DNA from: Rhodospirillales bacterium | Lineage (GTDB): Bacteria; Pseudomonadota; Alphaproteobacteria; ATCC43930; CGMCC-115725 | Assembly: GCA_947473305.1 (NCBI GenBank) | Contig: CANJCB010000006.1 | Location: forward strand, 78,966 to 142,965 | Reading direction: 5' to 3' | DNA length: 64,000 bases | Part shown: one piece after another, positions 34,178-43,571 of the stretch | How positions within the stretch are numbered: position 1 is the stretch's first letter | How the letters are laid out: every line of letters begins with the position of its first letter | Position numbers and translations under genes: made by a program | Notes under the pieces: generated by a model | Seen by the model: the letters and a program-made list of their open reading frames with translations, nothing else | Told to the model about the DNA's origin: nothing | Databases searched by the model: none

Positions 34178-35175
34178 GCAGCCTCTGCCTTGATAGCCTC
34201 GATCCGGCTTCTGAGCTCCATGTCGATCTCACCGGTGCGCCAATTCTGATACATGCGCACCCATTTCTTCCGGATGGCGCCGAATTCGCGATGGGTGCCC
34301 GCGCGGTCCGAGACGAATTCCTTGGTCGGGATGCGGGGCAGGATGCGGGCGATGCCGACCAAGGCATCGATCTGCTCGTAGCGGCTTTTGGGCTTCGCCG
34401 TCTCCCACCACTTGGTCACGAAATCCCAGCCGTCGAGAAGCCAAGCCGAACGCATGGCAAGGCGACGCAACATCTCGCTGTCGTCAGTGAAATTTTCGAC
34501 CACGCCTTTGACGTCGGCGATCTTCGAGTCGAATTCAGCCACCAGCTTCAATCCTACCGACAGCGACTCATCGGCGACTTCGGCGCAGATTTGCGCAAAG
34601 GCCGCCTGCTCAGGCGCTGCTCCCTCTTGCCAACTGTAGAGGGAATCGCGAAAGGGGCCAAGCTGTTCCAAAGAATTCCGAAGGGTTGGAGGATCCTTTC
34701 CAGCAAGATGCCAGAAGGGAGCAATGGCGATACTCAACCCAGAGATATCTTTTTCTTCATCAAGCTCAACCTTTGCGGCCGAGGCTGCTTCTCGCAGCAG
34801 ATCGGAGACGGCCTTCTGAATTGCCTCTTCCGCGGCGAGGGCGTCGATTGCCGCCTGGGTATTTGCCGGTCCGGCGAGCCCGCTCGCGGCGACTTTCCGT
34901 TCGACGCGGCGTACGACGAGCGGGCTGAACTCTTCCAGCTGGCCGATCTCGGTGCAGAGCATCCGGTCATGGACGGTGAGCGTCACCGATTCCTTGAGGT
35001 TCGCCCAGGGGATCACATAAGTGCTCTCGTTCTCGGCGAGATTGGGGATCAGGAGTTCGTAGGCGTTCCGGTAGTTCTTGCGAACCCGGCAGCCGGTGAG
35101 CAACGGCGTGGTGAACATCACCGCCGCGCCGCGGTCGTCGAACGTTGCTGCTGTGAGTGAACGTATGGTGGCCAT
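34174..35175 (-). CDS. Uncharacterised protein, first gene of a two-gene operon
   Basis: A 333-residue soluble protein of unknown family. The N-terminal 90 residues look like a beta-rich module: 'DRGAAVMFTTPLLTGCRVRK', 'AYELLIPNLAENESTYVIPW' and 'VTLTVHDRMLCTEI'. The remainder is helical, with 'WLLDGWDFVTKWWETA' near 260. The final part is basic and ends 'ELRSRIEAIKAEAA'. It is coupled by an ATGA overlap to the helical protein downstream. A 15-bp palindrome and AT-rich promoter-like sequence lie 43-160 bp upstream. No guess about role is justified. Confidence 0.7.
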   Translation of the reverse strand: MATIRSLTAATFDDRGAAVMFTTPLLTGCRVRKNYRNAYELLIPNLAENESTYVIPWANLKESVTLTVHDRMLCTEIGQLEEFSPLVVRRVERKVAASGLAGPANTQAAIDALAAEEAIQKAVSDLLREAASAAKVELDEEKDISGLSIAIAPFWHLAGKDPPTLRNSLEQLGPFRDSLYSWQEGAAPEQAAFAQICAEVADESLSVGLKLVAEFDSKIADVKGVVENFTDDSEMLRRLAMRSAWLLDGWDFVTKWWETAKPKSRYEQIDALVGIARILPRIPTKEFVSDRAGTHREFGAIRKKWVRMYQNWRTGEIDMELRSRIEAIKAEAA

Positions 35176-35217
35176 ATGGCGGGCGCCGCCTCCATGCGAC
35201 CCGGCCGAGCCGGTGAA

Positions 35218-35232
35218 ATGAACCTAGTTCAT
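35218..35232. promoter_or_regulatory. Palindrome upstream of the unknown two-gene operon
   Basis: A perfect inverted repeat atgaac-cta-gttcat, 43 bp upstream of the start at 35175 and next to AT-rich sequence (attaaaagcagattaa). The size and symmetry suit a dimeric repressor or activator site. This is inference from symmetry and position only. Confidence 0.4.
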
Positions 35233-35336
35233 TAAAAGCAGATTAAGTCTGAAGAAAAAATTACCTTCGAGCCGTGACGTAGCGCACAGCAGCCACCTTT
35301 TTCTGTAAAGCGTGCTCAATGGGGTATTTTAGGGGT

Positions 35337-37433
35337 TCAGCGCCCCTCCCGCCGCCAAGCCGCGATGAAGGCCGCAAGCGCGAGGATCAATGCCGCGACG
35401 CCGGGGAGGAGAGAGGTTTCCTTCACCCCCGTGACCACATAATCGGCATTCTCGCGGAAACCGATCCAGTTGCGCCCCGTCGCCGCCCGGTCCGCGCTGA
35501 CCCTGCGCAGATCCGGCAGGTTGCCCGGGCCTACCCAGTAGAGGCCTCCGCCTGTCGCCTGGATGGCGGGTTGAAGCTTCTCCGCCGTGGCGCGCACATC
35601 CGCGAGTTCTATCGGGTTCAACGATCCCGCCGCGGCCAGCGCGGTGCGGGTGCCGTCGGTCACGCGATAGAGCCCGCTTTCCTGGACCGGAATGGAACCC
35701 GTGCTCCGCCCGCCGCTGTCGGGATTGAGCTTCAGTTCGGAAAGCTTCCCGTCCGGACCGGTGACCCGCACGGGCCGGTCCTCAGGCTCCAACGACTGGC
35801 GGGTGACCGTCAGGCGATTGCCTTCGACCGTGGCGCGGAGATCGTTTTCCTCGAGGTCAGGCTCCTTCATGAGCCAATAGGCGAGGCGTCTCACCAGCTC
35901 CGCCTGGGGGCCGCCCCCCTCGAAGCCCCGGGTCCAGAGCCACATCTCGTCCGAGAGGAATTGCGCGACCCGGCCCTCGCCGACCCTGTCCAGCACCAAC
36001 AGGGGCCGCTGCTGGACGCCGCTCATGATCGGCGTGCCCCGATGGGGGTCGCTGTCTACCTGGCGGAACCAGCGGCCCCATTGGGGCTTCTGGGCGGCGT
36101 CCGCATTGCCGCCGGGCAAGCCGGCCGTGACTGGATGGCGTTCGCCAACCGCGGTGATCGTGGGCAGGAAGCCTTCCTCGAACACTTGTCCTGAGGGCTC
36201 GGTCGGGAGCACCTGCCCCAAGGGCGTGCGATAGAGGCTCGCGGGTGTGCCGAAATTGGGTCCCGCCGCTTCGAGCAGCGCTCCGCCCTTCCGGACGTAT
36301 TTCGCGATATTGTCGAGATAGACGTTGGGCAGCACGCCGCGCCGCGTATAGCGGTCGAAGATGATGAGGTCGAATTCCGATAGCTTCACGTCGAAAAGCT
36401 CGCGGATCGGGAAGGCGATCAGCGACAGCTCGCGGATCGGGGTGCCGTCCTGCTTTTCCGGGGGGCGCAGGATGGTGAAATGGACGAGGTCGACCGAGGG
36501 ATCGGATTTCAGGATATTGCGCCAGGTCCGCTCGCCCTGGTGGGGCTCGCCGGTGACCAGCAACACCTTCAACCGGTCACGCACCCCGTTGATGACGAGC
36601 GCCGCGCGGTTGTTGTCGAGGGTCAGCTCGTTCGGACCCGCTTCGGTCTCAAGCTCGATCACATTCGGCCCGCCATGGTCGATGGCGACCGATATCTCGG
36701 TCTCGCGTCCGACCGGCACGATCATCTGGACGGGCTGACCGCCGTCCTTGCGCAAAGTCAGACGGGTCCGCGCGTTGGTCGGGGCGCCTGTCGAAGGAAG
36801 ATCCTCGACCTTCACCTTGAGCTTCAATTCCCTGCCCACGAGCCCGAAGCTCGGCGCCTCGTCGATAACCAACCGGCGATCGGCTTCTCCCTGGGCGCCG
36901 GAGAGCAGCACGTGCAGCGGCGCGGCGAGGTCGAGCCGGTCGGCCGGAGGCGCGTCGTGGACCTGCCCGTCCGTGATCATCACGACGCCGGCCACCCGCT
37001 GGCGCGGCACATCGGACAGCGCCTGTCCCAAGGCGGTGAAAAGCTGCGTTCCCTTGTCGGCGAGGGGGGCGTCCGGATCGGGCGCGCCGGCGTGGACGAC
37101 GCGGACATCGAGGTCCTTGAACTGGGCGAGCTTGTCGGTGACGTGCTGCAGCGCCTCCTGGGCGTAGCGGCGGCGCTCCCCGATACGCTGGCTCGGGCTC
37201 TCGTCCGTCAGGACGACGGCGACATCCCGCTGGGGCTGGCGCTGTTCCTCGATGAGCGAGGGATTTATCAGGATCAGGATCAGGATCGCGAAGGCGACGA
37301 GCCGCCAGAACGCCCCTCTCGCCCGCCGCAGCGCGCCGAAGAGAATAGCCAGCGCCGCGACACCGCCGAAAGCCGCGATCGCCCACCAGGGCAAGAGGGG
37401 TGCCGTGCCCAAGGCATAGCCCGCGCCCATCAT
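35337..37433 (-). CDS. Membrane protein with glutamine-amidotransferase-like domain (Bat operon)
   Basis: A 698-residue protein with two N-terminal membrane helices (about 12-34 and 43-58), a large periplasmic region and a last helix at 670-690. Residues 70-190 resemble a degenerate von Willebrand A fold ('DVAVVLTDESPSQRIGERRR', 'VAGVVMITDGQVHD'). A later section 'KVLLVTGEPHQGERTWRNIL ... YVRKGGALLEAAG' resembles the GATase1-like domain found in Bat-type operons. It is the last gene of a moxR operon and overlaps the DUF4159 gene by 4 nt. Such operons are thought to assemble or guard envelope or metal-centre proteins, but the role is not settled. Confidence 0.85.
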   Translation of the reverse strand: MMGAGYALGTAPLLPWWAIAAFGGVAALAILFGALRRARGAFWRLVAFAILILILINPSLIEEQRQPQRDVAVVLTDESPSQRIGERRRYAQEALQHVTDKLAQFKDLDVRVVHAGAPDPDAPLADKGTQLFTALGQALSDVPRQRVAGVVMITDGQVHDAPPADRLDLAAPLHVLLSGAQGEADRRLVIDEAPSFGLVGRELKLKVKVEDLPSTGAPTNARTRLTLRKDGGQPVQMIVPVGRETEISVAIDHGGPNVIELETEAGPNELTLDNNRAALVINGVRDRLKVLLVTGEPHQGERTWRNILKSDPSVDLVHFTILRPPEKQDGTPIRELSLIAFPIRELFDVKLSEFDLIIFDRYTRRGVLPNVYLDNIAKYVRKGGALLEAAGPNFGTPASLYRTPLGQVLPTEPSGQVFEEGFLPTITAVGERHPVTAGLPGGNADAAQKPQWGRWFRQVDSDPHRGTPIMSGVQQRPLLVLDRVGEGRVAQFLSDEMWLWTRGFEGGGPQAELVRRLAYWLMKEPDLEENDLRATVEGNRLTVTRQSLEPEDRPVRVTGPDGKLSELKLNPDSGGRSTGSIPVQESGLYRVTDGTRTALAAAGSLNPIELADVRATAEKLQPAIQATGGGLYWVGPGNLPDLRRVSADRAATGRNWIGFRENADYVVTGVKETSLLPGVAALILALAAFIAAWRREGR

Positions 37434-40147
37434 TGCCCCAGCCTTTCGAGGATCGAGGGCACATGGACTTGATCGGTCTTGTAGTTGCCGGTCAGGGTAT
37501 ACATCACGAGATTGACCCCGAAGCGGTAGGCCATCTCGCGCTGCTGCTCGCCGCCGGGGACCACGGGCAGTATCGGGCGGCCGCGCTGATCCACGGCCCA
37601 GGCACCCGCCCAGTCGGCGCCGCCGACGATCACCGAGGCGACGCCGTCATTGACCTGGTCCTCGACCGGCTCGACCCAGAGCTGCCCGCCCGCCCAGCGG
37701 CCCGGAAAATCCTGGAGCAGATAGAAGGATTTGGTCAGTACATGCTCGGGCGAGACAGGCGCCAGGGAGGGGATGTTGAGTCCTGCCGTCAATTGCCGGA
37801 GCTGATCCGTGGCGCCCCCCGACAGCCGGCTTCGCGTCCCCTGGTCGCGGGTGTCGAAGAGGATCGTGCCGCCCGTCGACAGATAGCGATTGAGCCGCTC
37901 GATGCCCTTGGCGGAGGGCAGCTGCTGACCCACCGCCACCGGCCAATAGAGCAGCGGGAAGAAGATGAGCTCGTCGGTCTCGGGATCGACCTCCATGGGC
38001 GCGGTCGCCTCGACCGCCGTCCGGGCGCGCAGGATCGTGGTGAGCCCGGTAAGCCCCGCCCTCGTCTGGTCGTCCACTTCCGGGATGCCGGTGCGGATAT
38101 AGGCCAGATGCAGCGAGGTCGTGGCCTGGAGCGTGAAGCGCTCGTCGGTCTGCGCCAGGACCGGATGGACGGCCAACAAGGTGAGAAGGAACGCGGCCAC
38201 GCTGGCACTGCGCCGCCGCCCGAGACCGGAGAAGAAGCCGCGCAAGGCATAGGCGACCAGCAGGTCGATAAGCGCGAGGCTCAAGGCTCCGCCCAAAAGC
38301 CAAGGCCGGAAATCGACCTCGTCACCCTTCGCATAGGTCTCCCGGATAGCCCCGCCCGGCAGCGCGCCGATCGGCTGGAGCTGCGTCACGGAAGCGGACA
38401 AGTTCAGGGCGCGACGGGCATCCGGGGTCCCATAGAAGCCGGGTGGCCGGGTGGGACCGACCGCGGCGCCTTGAAAGCCTCCTGCCTGGATGGTTTGTGC
38501 TGACGAGGGAGCCCGCTGCAACCGGCCGAAACCATCGAGGGTTTCCACGGGCGGCAGCGCCACATCGGCCCCTTCGCCGACGCCTTCGCTCAGCGAGACC
38601 ACCCGGCGCAGCATGCCGATGAAAAGCCCCGACATGGCGAGGTTCGACCATTCGGGATCGGAGGTCGTATGGACCAGCACCAGCCGGCCCTTGCCGCGCT
38701 TCTCGGCGGTGACGAGCGGCGTACCGTCGGTCAGCCTCGCCCAGGTCTTGCCGGCAAGATCGATCGAGGGTTCGGCGAGGACCTGGCGCGAGACCGTCAC
38801 GTCTCCCGGGATCGGCAGGCCGGCGAAGGGGCTGTCGGCGGTGAAGGGCGCCAGACGGGCCGGCTGCTCCCAGGACAACGCGCCGCCGAGCGTGCGGCCC
38901 CCGCGTCGGAGCTGGACCGGAAGCAGGCTGTCGTCGCGCTGATCCGCCAGGCCGTTGCCGGCAAAGCGAAGCAGGGTCCCGCCGTTCTCCATCCACTTCT
39001 GGATGCGGTCGCGCTCGGTGGGACCTGCCGGGGTGGCGTCGGGCAGGATCATCACCGCGATCTGGCGCGAGAGAAGCTGATCCACCGTGCCGCGCCGGAT
39101 CTCGGAAAAGGGACTGAGCGCCCGCTCCAGATAGTAATAACCACTCAGAAGCGGCTGGGCCGCTTCCACCGGCTTCGGCGCGATGATGCCGACCGGCCGC
39201 CGCCGCCAGCGTTCGTCGAGCAAGAATACCGCTCCGGCCGAGGCCTCGCCTTCGATCTGGATAGAGGCGGCCAGGTTTCTGAGCTCGCTCGGCATGGGAA
39301 GCTTCACAAGCCGCTGGGTGTCGCCATTGGCGAATTTGCTTTCTTGTCGGGTCAGCAGCCTGCCGTCATCGGCCAGGGCACGGACCGAGACCGGGGCTTC
39401 GCCGCGCCGGTCGGCGCGCTTCACCAGGACGGAAAGGTCCTTGTCGTCAGGATCTCCGGCCGCCGCGAGCCTGGCCAGATCGCCGCCGTCGTCGGTCATC
39501 ACCCGGAGCGGTCCGAGCTTGTCCAGCCCGGCAGCGAAGGCCTGGGCGGAGCCGTCGTCGATCCCGTCGCTGAGCCAGACGACCTGGGCGGTGCCTTCGA
39601 TGGTCAGGGCCTGCAGCCGCGCCAGCGCCGCCTTGCGATCCACCGCCCAGGGGCGCGGCTGGAGCGTTTCCGCCGCGGCCCGCGCATCGGCGGGACGCTG
39701 CACGGAGGGAACCGGAGCCGGCTGATCGCCCGGCAGGCCCGCCGTCGACAGCAGCACCACGCGACGATCCTCCCGGTCGGCCTGATCGAGCAGGGTCTGC
39801 ATCGCCGCCTGCCGCTTGTCCCAGCCGCGCGCCGCCGCCCAGCCATCGTCGACCGCGAGGATCAGGGGACCGGTGCCGCCCAGTCGCGCATTGGGATTGA
39901 GCAGCGGGTGGGCCAAAGCCACGATGATGAGCCCGGCGAGCGCCATCCGCAGCAGAATGAGCCAGAGCGGGGTCCGAGCGGGAGTTTCTTCCCGGGGGCG
40001 CAATCCCAGCAGGAGTTGCAAGGCCGGGAACTGCAGCCGCTTCGGGGCCGGCGGCGTCACCCGCAGCAGCCACCAGAGCACCGGCAGCACCGCGAGCGCC
40101 GCGAGCAGCCAGGGCGAAGCGAAGGCGAGGGAGCCGAGGGAGAGCAT
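37430..40147 (-). CDS. BatA-like membrane protein with C-terminal DUF4159 domain
   Basis: A 905-residue protein. The N-terminus is the aerotolerance-regulator BatA module with two helices ('FASPWLLAALAVLPVLWWLL' and 'LILLRMALAGLIIVALAHPLL'). A VWA-like region follows ('ILAVDDGWAAARGWDKR'), then a GATase-like middle, another helix pair around 625-680, and a DUF4159 domain from about 690 to the end ('LAYIRTGIPEVDDQTRAGL', 'LNRYLSTGGTILFDTRDQ'). It sits between the DUF58 and amidotransferase-like genes. The family is widespread in alphaproteobacteria; its biochemical role is unknown. Confidence 0.88.
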   Translation of the reverse strand: MLSLGSLAFASPWLLAALAVLPVLWWLLRVTPPAPKRLQFPALQLLLGLRPREETPARTPLWLILLRMALAGLIIVALAHPLLNPNARLGGTGPLILAVDDGWAAARGWDKRQAAMQTLLDQADREDRRVVLLSTAGLPGDQPAPVPSVQRPADARAAAETLQPRPWAVDRKAALARLQALTIEGTAQVVWLSDGIDDGSAQAFAAGLDKLGPLRVMTDDGGDLARLAAAGDPDDKDLSVLVKRADRRGEAPVSVRALADDGRLLTRQESKFANGDTQRLVKLPMPSELRNLAASIQIEGEASAGAVFLLDERWRRRPVGIIAPKPVEAAQPLLSGYYYLERALSPFSEIRRGTVDQLLSRQIAVMILPDATPAGPTERDRIQKWMENGGTLLRFAGNGLADQRDDSLLPVQLRRGGRTLGGALSWEQPARLAPFTADSPFAGLPIPGDVTVSRQVLAEPSIDLAGKTWARLTDGTPLVTAEKRGKGRLVLVHTTSDPEWSNLAMSGLFIGMLRRVVSLSEGVGEGADVALPPVETLDGFGRLQRAPSSAQTIQAGGFQGAAVGPTRPPGFYGTPDARRALNLSASVTQLQPIGALPGGAIRETYAKGDEVDFRPWLLGGALSLALIDLLVAYALRGFFSGLGRRRSASVAAFLLTLLAVHPVLAQTDERFTLQATTSLHLAYIRTGIPEVDDQTRAGLTGLTTILRARTAVEATAPMEVDPETDELIFFPLLYWPVAVGQQLPSAKGIERLNRYLSTGGTILFDTRDQGTRSRLSGGATDQLRQLTAGLNIPSLAPVSPEHVLTKSFYLLQDFPGRWAGGQLWVEPVEDQVNDGVASVIVGGADWAGAWAVDQRGRPILPVVPGGEQQREMAYRFGVNLVMYTLTGNYKTDQVHVPSILERLGQ

Positions 40148-40151
40148 TCCC

Positions 40152-41030
40152 CTACCTTCCCACTGGACGCGTCATCGCGCCATAGAGCGCCAGCAAGGCC
40201 GTATGGGGCGGCCGGTCCGTCCCATGCATCCCGAAGCTCCAGCCCGCCGCCCGGGCGATGGCCGCGAGGCCGTCCCGGTGCCGCTGCAGCCGGTCGAGAT
40301 ATTCGTCGCGCACGGTTTCGACCCGGCTCAGGAGCAGGGCTTCCTCCCCTTCGAGGCCCTCGAAACGCACCCGCCCGTCGAAGGGCAGGGTTTCTTCGGC
40401 TGGATCCAGCACCTGGACCAGATGGCCCCGGATACCCGAGCCAGAGAAGCGCGACACGAGAGCGTGAATTTCCGGCAGGGGCGCCAGAAGGTCGCCGATC
40501 ATCACGATCTGCCCATGGCGCGGCAGCGATTCGAAGGCGGGCAGGTTCGCCTTGGCCTGCCCTTCGCGCTCGGTGGTGGCGGCAAGCCTCGTCAGGACCG
40601 CGCGTCCATTGGCGGGAAGCTGTCCCGAGCCCATGAGGGTCACGCGCTCGCCACCCCGGATCAGGAGGGCGGCCAGCGCCAGCAGGAGAAGATCGGCCCG
40701 CCGCCGCTTGGTCGGCAAGGAGGGTCCCGATGTCCAATCCATCGAGGCGGAGGCGTCGCGCCAGAGCCAGACGCTCTGCGCCGCCTCCCATTCGGTTTCG
40801 CGGACATAGAGCCTTTCGGTCTTGGCGCTTTCGCGCCAGTCGATGCGGGAAGCGGCATCGCCGGCCTGATATTGGCGGAACTGCCAGAAGGTCTCGCCCT
40901 GGCCGACGCGCCGCCTGCCGTGGACGCCCTGCGCCACCGTCGCCGCCACCCGCTCCGCCGCGACGAGCAGCGGCGGCAGCCGGGCCGCCGCCTGTTCGGC
41001 AAGCGGTTGAAGCGCCGCGCGGTCAGCCAT
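40152..41030 (-). CDS. DUF58 domain protein
   Basis: A 292-residue protein with the DUF58 signature 'GRRRVGQGETFWQFRQYQAGDAASRIDWRESAKTERLYVRE' (split: R-x-Y-x-x-GD then IDWR-x-SAK) around residues 38-78. A VWA-like region follows ('QSVWLWRDASASMDW'). DUF58 proteins almost always accompany MoxR ATPases and are thought to be their substrates or adaptors. It sits 20 nt downstream of the moxR gene in the same operon. Confidence 0.92.
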   Translation of the reverse strand: MADRAALQPLAEQAAARLPPLLVAAERVAATVAQGVHGRRRVGQGETFWQFRQYQAGDAASRIDWRESAKTERLYVRETEWEAAQSVWLWRDASASMDWTSGPSLPTKRRRADLLLLALAALLIRGGERVTLMGSGQLPANGRAVLTRLAATTEREGQAKANLPAFESLPRHGQIVMIGDLLAPLPEIHALVSRFSGSGIRGHLVQVLDPAEETLPFDGRVRFEGLEGEEALLLSRVETVRDEYLDRLQRHRDGLAAIARAAGWSFGMHGTDRPPHTALLALYGAMTRPVGR

Positions 41031-41050
41031 CTAGGTTCTCTCCGCTCCCC

Positions 41051-42055
41051 TCACTGAAGCGGCGCCACGAGGCGGTCGATGATGCGGGTCATGGTGATGC
41101 CGTCCGCGCGGGCGGCGAAATTGAGCGCCATGCGGTGGCGAAGCACCGGCGGGGCCAGCGCCACCACATCGTCGATCGAAGGGCTGAGCCGTCCTTCGAG
41201 CAACGCGCGGGCGCGGCAGGCGAGCATCAGCGCCTGGCTCGCGCGGGGGCCGGGACCCCAGGCGACATGGCGCTTGGTCTCGTCGACATCGGAGTCCTCG
41301 GGGCGCCCGGAGCGCACCAGGCTTAGGATCGCCTCGACCACGCTTTCGCCCACCGGCACGCGGCGGACGAGTCTTTGCGCCGCGGCGAGTTCCGTCGAGG
41401 TCATCGCCGCGACCGCTACATCCTCCGCAACACCCGTGGTGGCGATCAGCATGCGGCGTTCGGAGTCGATATCGGGATAGCCCACGTCGATCTGCAGCAG
41501 GAAGCGGTCGAGCTGGGCTTCCGGCAGGGGATATGTGCCTTCCTGCTCCAGCGGGTTCTGGGTCGCCAGGACATGGAAGGGCCGGGGGAGCGGATGATAT
41601 TGGCCGCCGACCGAGACGCGGCCTTCCTGCATGGCCTGCAAGAGCGCCGACTGGGTGCGGGGGCTCGCGCGGTTGATTTCGTCGGCCATCAGGAGCTGGG
41701 CGAAGACGGGGCCGGGAATGAAGCGGAAGCTGCGCCGCCCCGACTCGCTTTCTTCCAGCACCTCGGAGCCCAGGATATCCGCCGGCATGAGGTCCGGCGT
41801 GCATTGGATGCGCTTGTCATCCAGCCCCAGAACCGTGCCCAGGGTCTCGACCAATCGCGTCTTCGCGAGGCCGGGGACGCCGATGAGCAGACAATGCCCG
41901 CCCGCGAGCAGCGTGATCAGCGCTTGATCCACCACCTCCCGCTGGCCGAAGATGACCCGGCCGATGCGTTCGCGCACCTGCGCCAGTTTCTGGCCCAGGG
42001 CATCGACCTCGGCAACCAGATCGGTGGCGCCAGTGAGGATTTCAGGGTTGGTCAA
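41051..42055 (-). CDS. MoxR family AAA+ ATPase (TTG start)
   Basis: A 334-residue MoxR ATPase with Walker A 'GVPGLAKT', Walker B 'LLMADEINR', sensor 1 'VLATQNPLEQEGTYPLPEAQLDRF' (sensor N and arginine finger region) and a C-terminal lid. MoxR proteins act as chaperones that mature enzyme complexes or periplasmic proteins together with DUF58/VWA partners. The start is TTG 42055, with GAGGAG 8 nt upstream. It leads the four-gene operon and diverges from the DUF1285 gene with only 33 bp between the starts, so their promoters overlap. Confidence 0.94.
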   Translation of the reverse strand: MTNPEILTGATDLVAEVDALGQKLAQVRERIGRVIFGQREVVDQALITLLAGGHCLLIGVPGLAKTRLVETLGTVLGLDDKRIQCTPDLMPADILGSEVLEESESGRRSFRFIPGPVFAQLLMADEINRASPRTQSALLQAMQEGRVSVGGQYHPLPRPFHVLATQNPLEQEGTYPLPEAQLDRFLLQIDVGYPDIDSERRMLIATTGVAEDVAVAAMTSTELAAAQRLVRRVPVGESVVEAILSLVRSGRPEDSDVDETKRHVAWGPGPRASQALMLACRARALLEGRLSPSIDDVVALAPPVLRHRMALNFAARADGITMTRIIDRLVAPLQ

Positions 42056-42088
42056 GGATTGCGCTCCTCTGGAGGATAGGCAAAGGCG

Positions 42089-42670
42089 ATGACGGGGTCC
42101 GTACCGGAAACTCTAGGGCCTGACGGGCTGGCAGGCCAGCTGGAAGTCAAGCCCGGCCAAGGGCCTAGCCGCCGTGTCCCCCAGGATTGCGGTGATTTCC
42201 AGATCCACATCGCCCGGAATGGTAGCTGGTTCTATCTTAACTCTCCAATCACCCGTCCGGCATTGGTGAAGCTCTTCAGCTCGGTCCTGAGCCGCGACGA
42301 GGATGGCATCTATTGGCTGACCACTCCAGTTGAGCGCGGTCGGGTCACGGTAGAGGACGCGCCCTTCACCGCCGTCGAGTTGGACGTCGAGGGCGAGGGC
42401 CAAACCCAAGCGCTCATCTTCCGGACCAATCTTGACGAAAACGTGACGGCCGGCGAGGACCATCCACTGAGAGTCATGACGAACGAGGCGACCGGCGAGC
42501 CCAATCCCTATATATTGATCCGGCAGAATCTGGAGGCGCGGCTTACCCGGTCGGTCTTCTATCAGCTGGTGGAACTGGGAATGGAGGAAAGGGTCGGCCA
42601 CGAGACCCTGTTCGGTGTATGGAGCAAGAACAAGTTCTTTCCCCTGGGAAGCCTCAGCGACAAAAGCTGA
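42089..42670 (+). CDS. DUF1285 family protein
   Basis: A 193-residue protein of the DUF1285 family: 'CGDFQIHIARNGSWFYLNSPITRPALVKLFSSVL' near residues 34-67, then 'DGIYWLTTPVERGRVTVEDAPF'. The fold is known from structures of relatives but the function is not. It starts the DUF1285 - NUDIX - DUF6111 - cca operon, an order often seen in alphaproteobacteria. It overlaps the NUDIX gene by 52 nt. Confidence 0.9.
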   Translation: MTGSVPETLGPDGLAGQLEVKPGQGPSRRVPQDCGDFQIHIARNGSWFYLNSPITRPALVKLFSSVLSRDEDGIYWLTTPVERGRVTVEDAPFTAVELDVEGEGQTQALIFRTNLDENVTAGEDHPLRVMTNEATGEPNPYILIRQNLEARLTRSVFYQLVELGMEERVGHETLFGVWSKNKFFPLGSLSDKS

Positions 42671-43290
42671 CCCCTGACTTCGTCCGGCGTCGGATCGAGG
42701 CCTATGAGCCTTTGGTGCGGGGCCTTTCGGAAGAGCAGTTGGCGGAGCTGCGGGGCGATCACACGCTCGATTCCGCCATGCCGGGGTCGCCGCTTTTCCG
42801 GCCGGCCGCCGTGCTCATCGGATTGATCGAGCGCGAGGACGGTCTCCATGTGCTGCTGACCAAGCGCACCGAACACCTGTCGTCCCATGCCGGCCAGGTC
42901 GCCTTTCCGGGCGGCCGGATCGAAGCCTTCGATGAAAGTCCCGCCGCCGGTGCGCTCCGTGAGGCGCAGGAGGAGGTCGGCCTGCCGCCGGATTACGTGG
43001 AGATCATCGGGCGGCTGGACACCTATCTCACCCGCACGAGATTCGAGATCGTCCCCATCGTGGGCTTCGTGCGCGCGCCCTATCCGGTGACGCCCGATCC
43101 CTTCGAGGTGGCCGACGTCTTCGAGGTGCCGCTCGATTTTCTCGTCGATCCGGTGAACCACCAGCGCAATGAGCGCGATATCAAGGGCAAGATGCACACC
43201 TTCTTCGCGATGCCCTATCGCGAGTGGCATATCTGGGGGGTGACGGCGGGGATCCTGGTCAATCTGGCGGAAGCGCTTAATCCAACATGA
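42619..43290 (+). CDS. CoA pyrophosphatase-type NUDIX hydrolase
   Basis: A 223-residue NUDIX protein. The CoA-specific motif 'LLTKRTEHLSSHAGQVAFPGG' directly precedes the Nudix box, whose essential residues are E in 'FDESPAAGALREAQEEVGL' (REAQEE binds Mg2+). It would split CoA or acyl-CoA into 4'-phosphopantetheine and ADP. The only usable start codon is ATG 42619, inside the DUF1285 gene, giving an unusually long 52-nt overlap. It overlaps DUF6111 by 4 nt. Confidence 0.93.
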   Translation: MEQEQVLSPGKPQRQKLTPDFVRRRIEAYEPLVRGLSEEQLAELRGDHTLDSAMPGSPLFRPAAVLIGLIEREDGLHVLLTKRTEHLSSHAGQVAFPGGRIEAFDESPAAGALREAQEEVGLPPDYVEIIGRLDTYLTRTRFEIVPIVGFVRAPYPVTPDPFEVADVFEVPLDFLVDPVNHQRNERDIKGKMHTFFAMPYREWHIWGVTAGILVNLAEALNPT

Positions 43291-43571
43291 GCCGGATGAT
43301 CCTCACCATCCTGCTGCCGTTCGTCCTGCCGACCGTTCTTTATCTTGCCTGGACCGCGGCCGCGCAGAAATTCGAGCTGCCCGGCAGTGAGTTGCCTGCC
43401 TTCCCCTTCCCCTGGCTTCTGGTCGCTGGGGTTGTGCTCGTCGCGCTGACGCTTTTCGTGTTCGACGTGCATTACGGACGGTCCCAGGAAGGCACCTATG
43501 TGGCGCCCCATACGGAGAACGGACGGGTCGTGCCGGGCCATATCGTGCCGGACACGCCAGCCCGGCCATGA
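43287..43571 (+). CDS. DUF6111 family small membrane protein
   Basis: A 94-residue protein with two membrane helices ('MILTILLPFVLPTVLYLAW' and 'WLLVAGVVLVALTLFVF') and a short tail 'GTYVAPHTENGRVVPGHI' that is characteristic of the family. The function is unknown. It is coupled by ATGA overlaps to both the NUDIX gene and cca. Confidence 0.85.
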   Translation: MSRMILTILLPFVLPTVLYLAWTAAAQKFELPGSELPAFPFPWLLVAGVVLVALTLFVFDVHYGRSQEGTYVAPHTENGRVVPGHIVPDTPARP

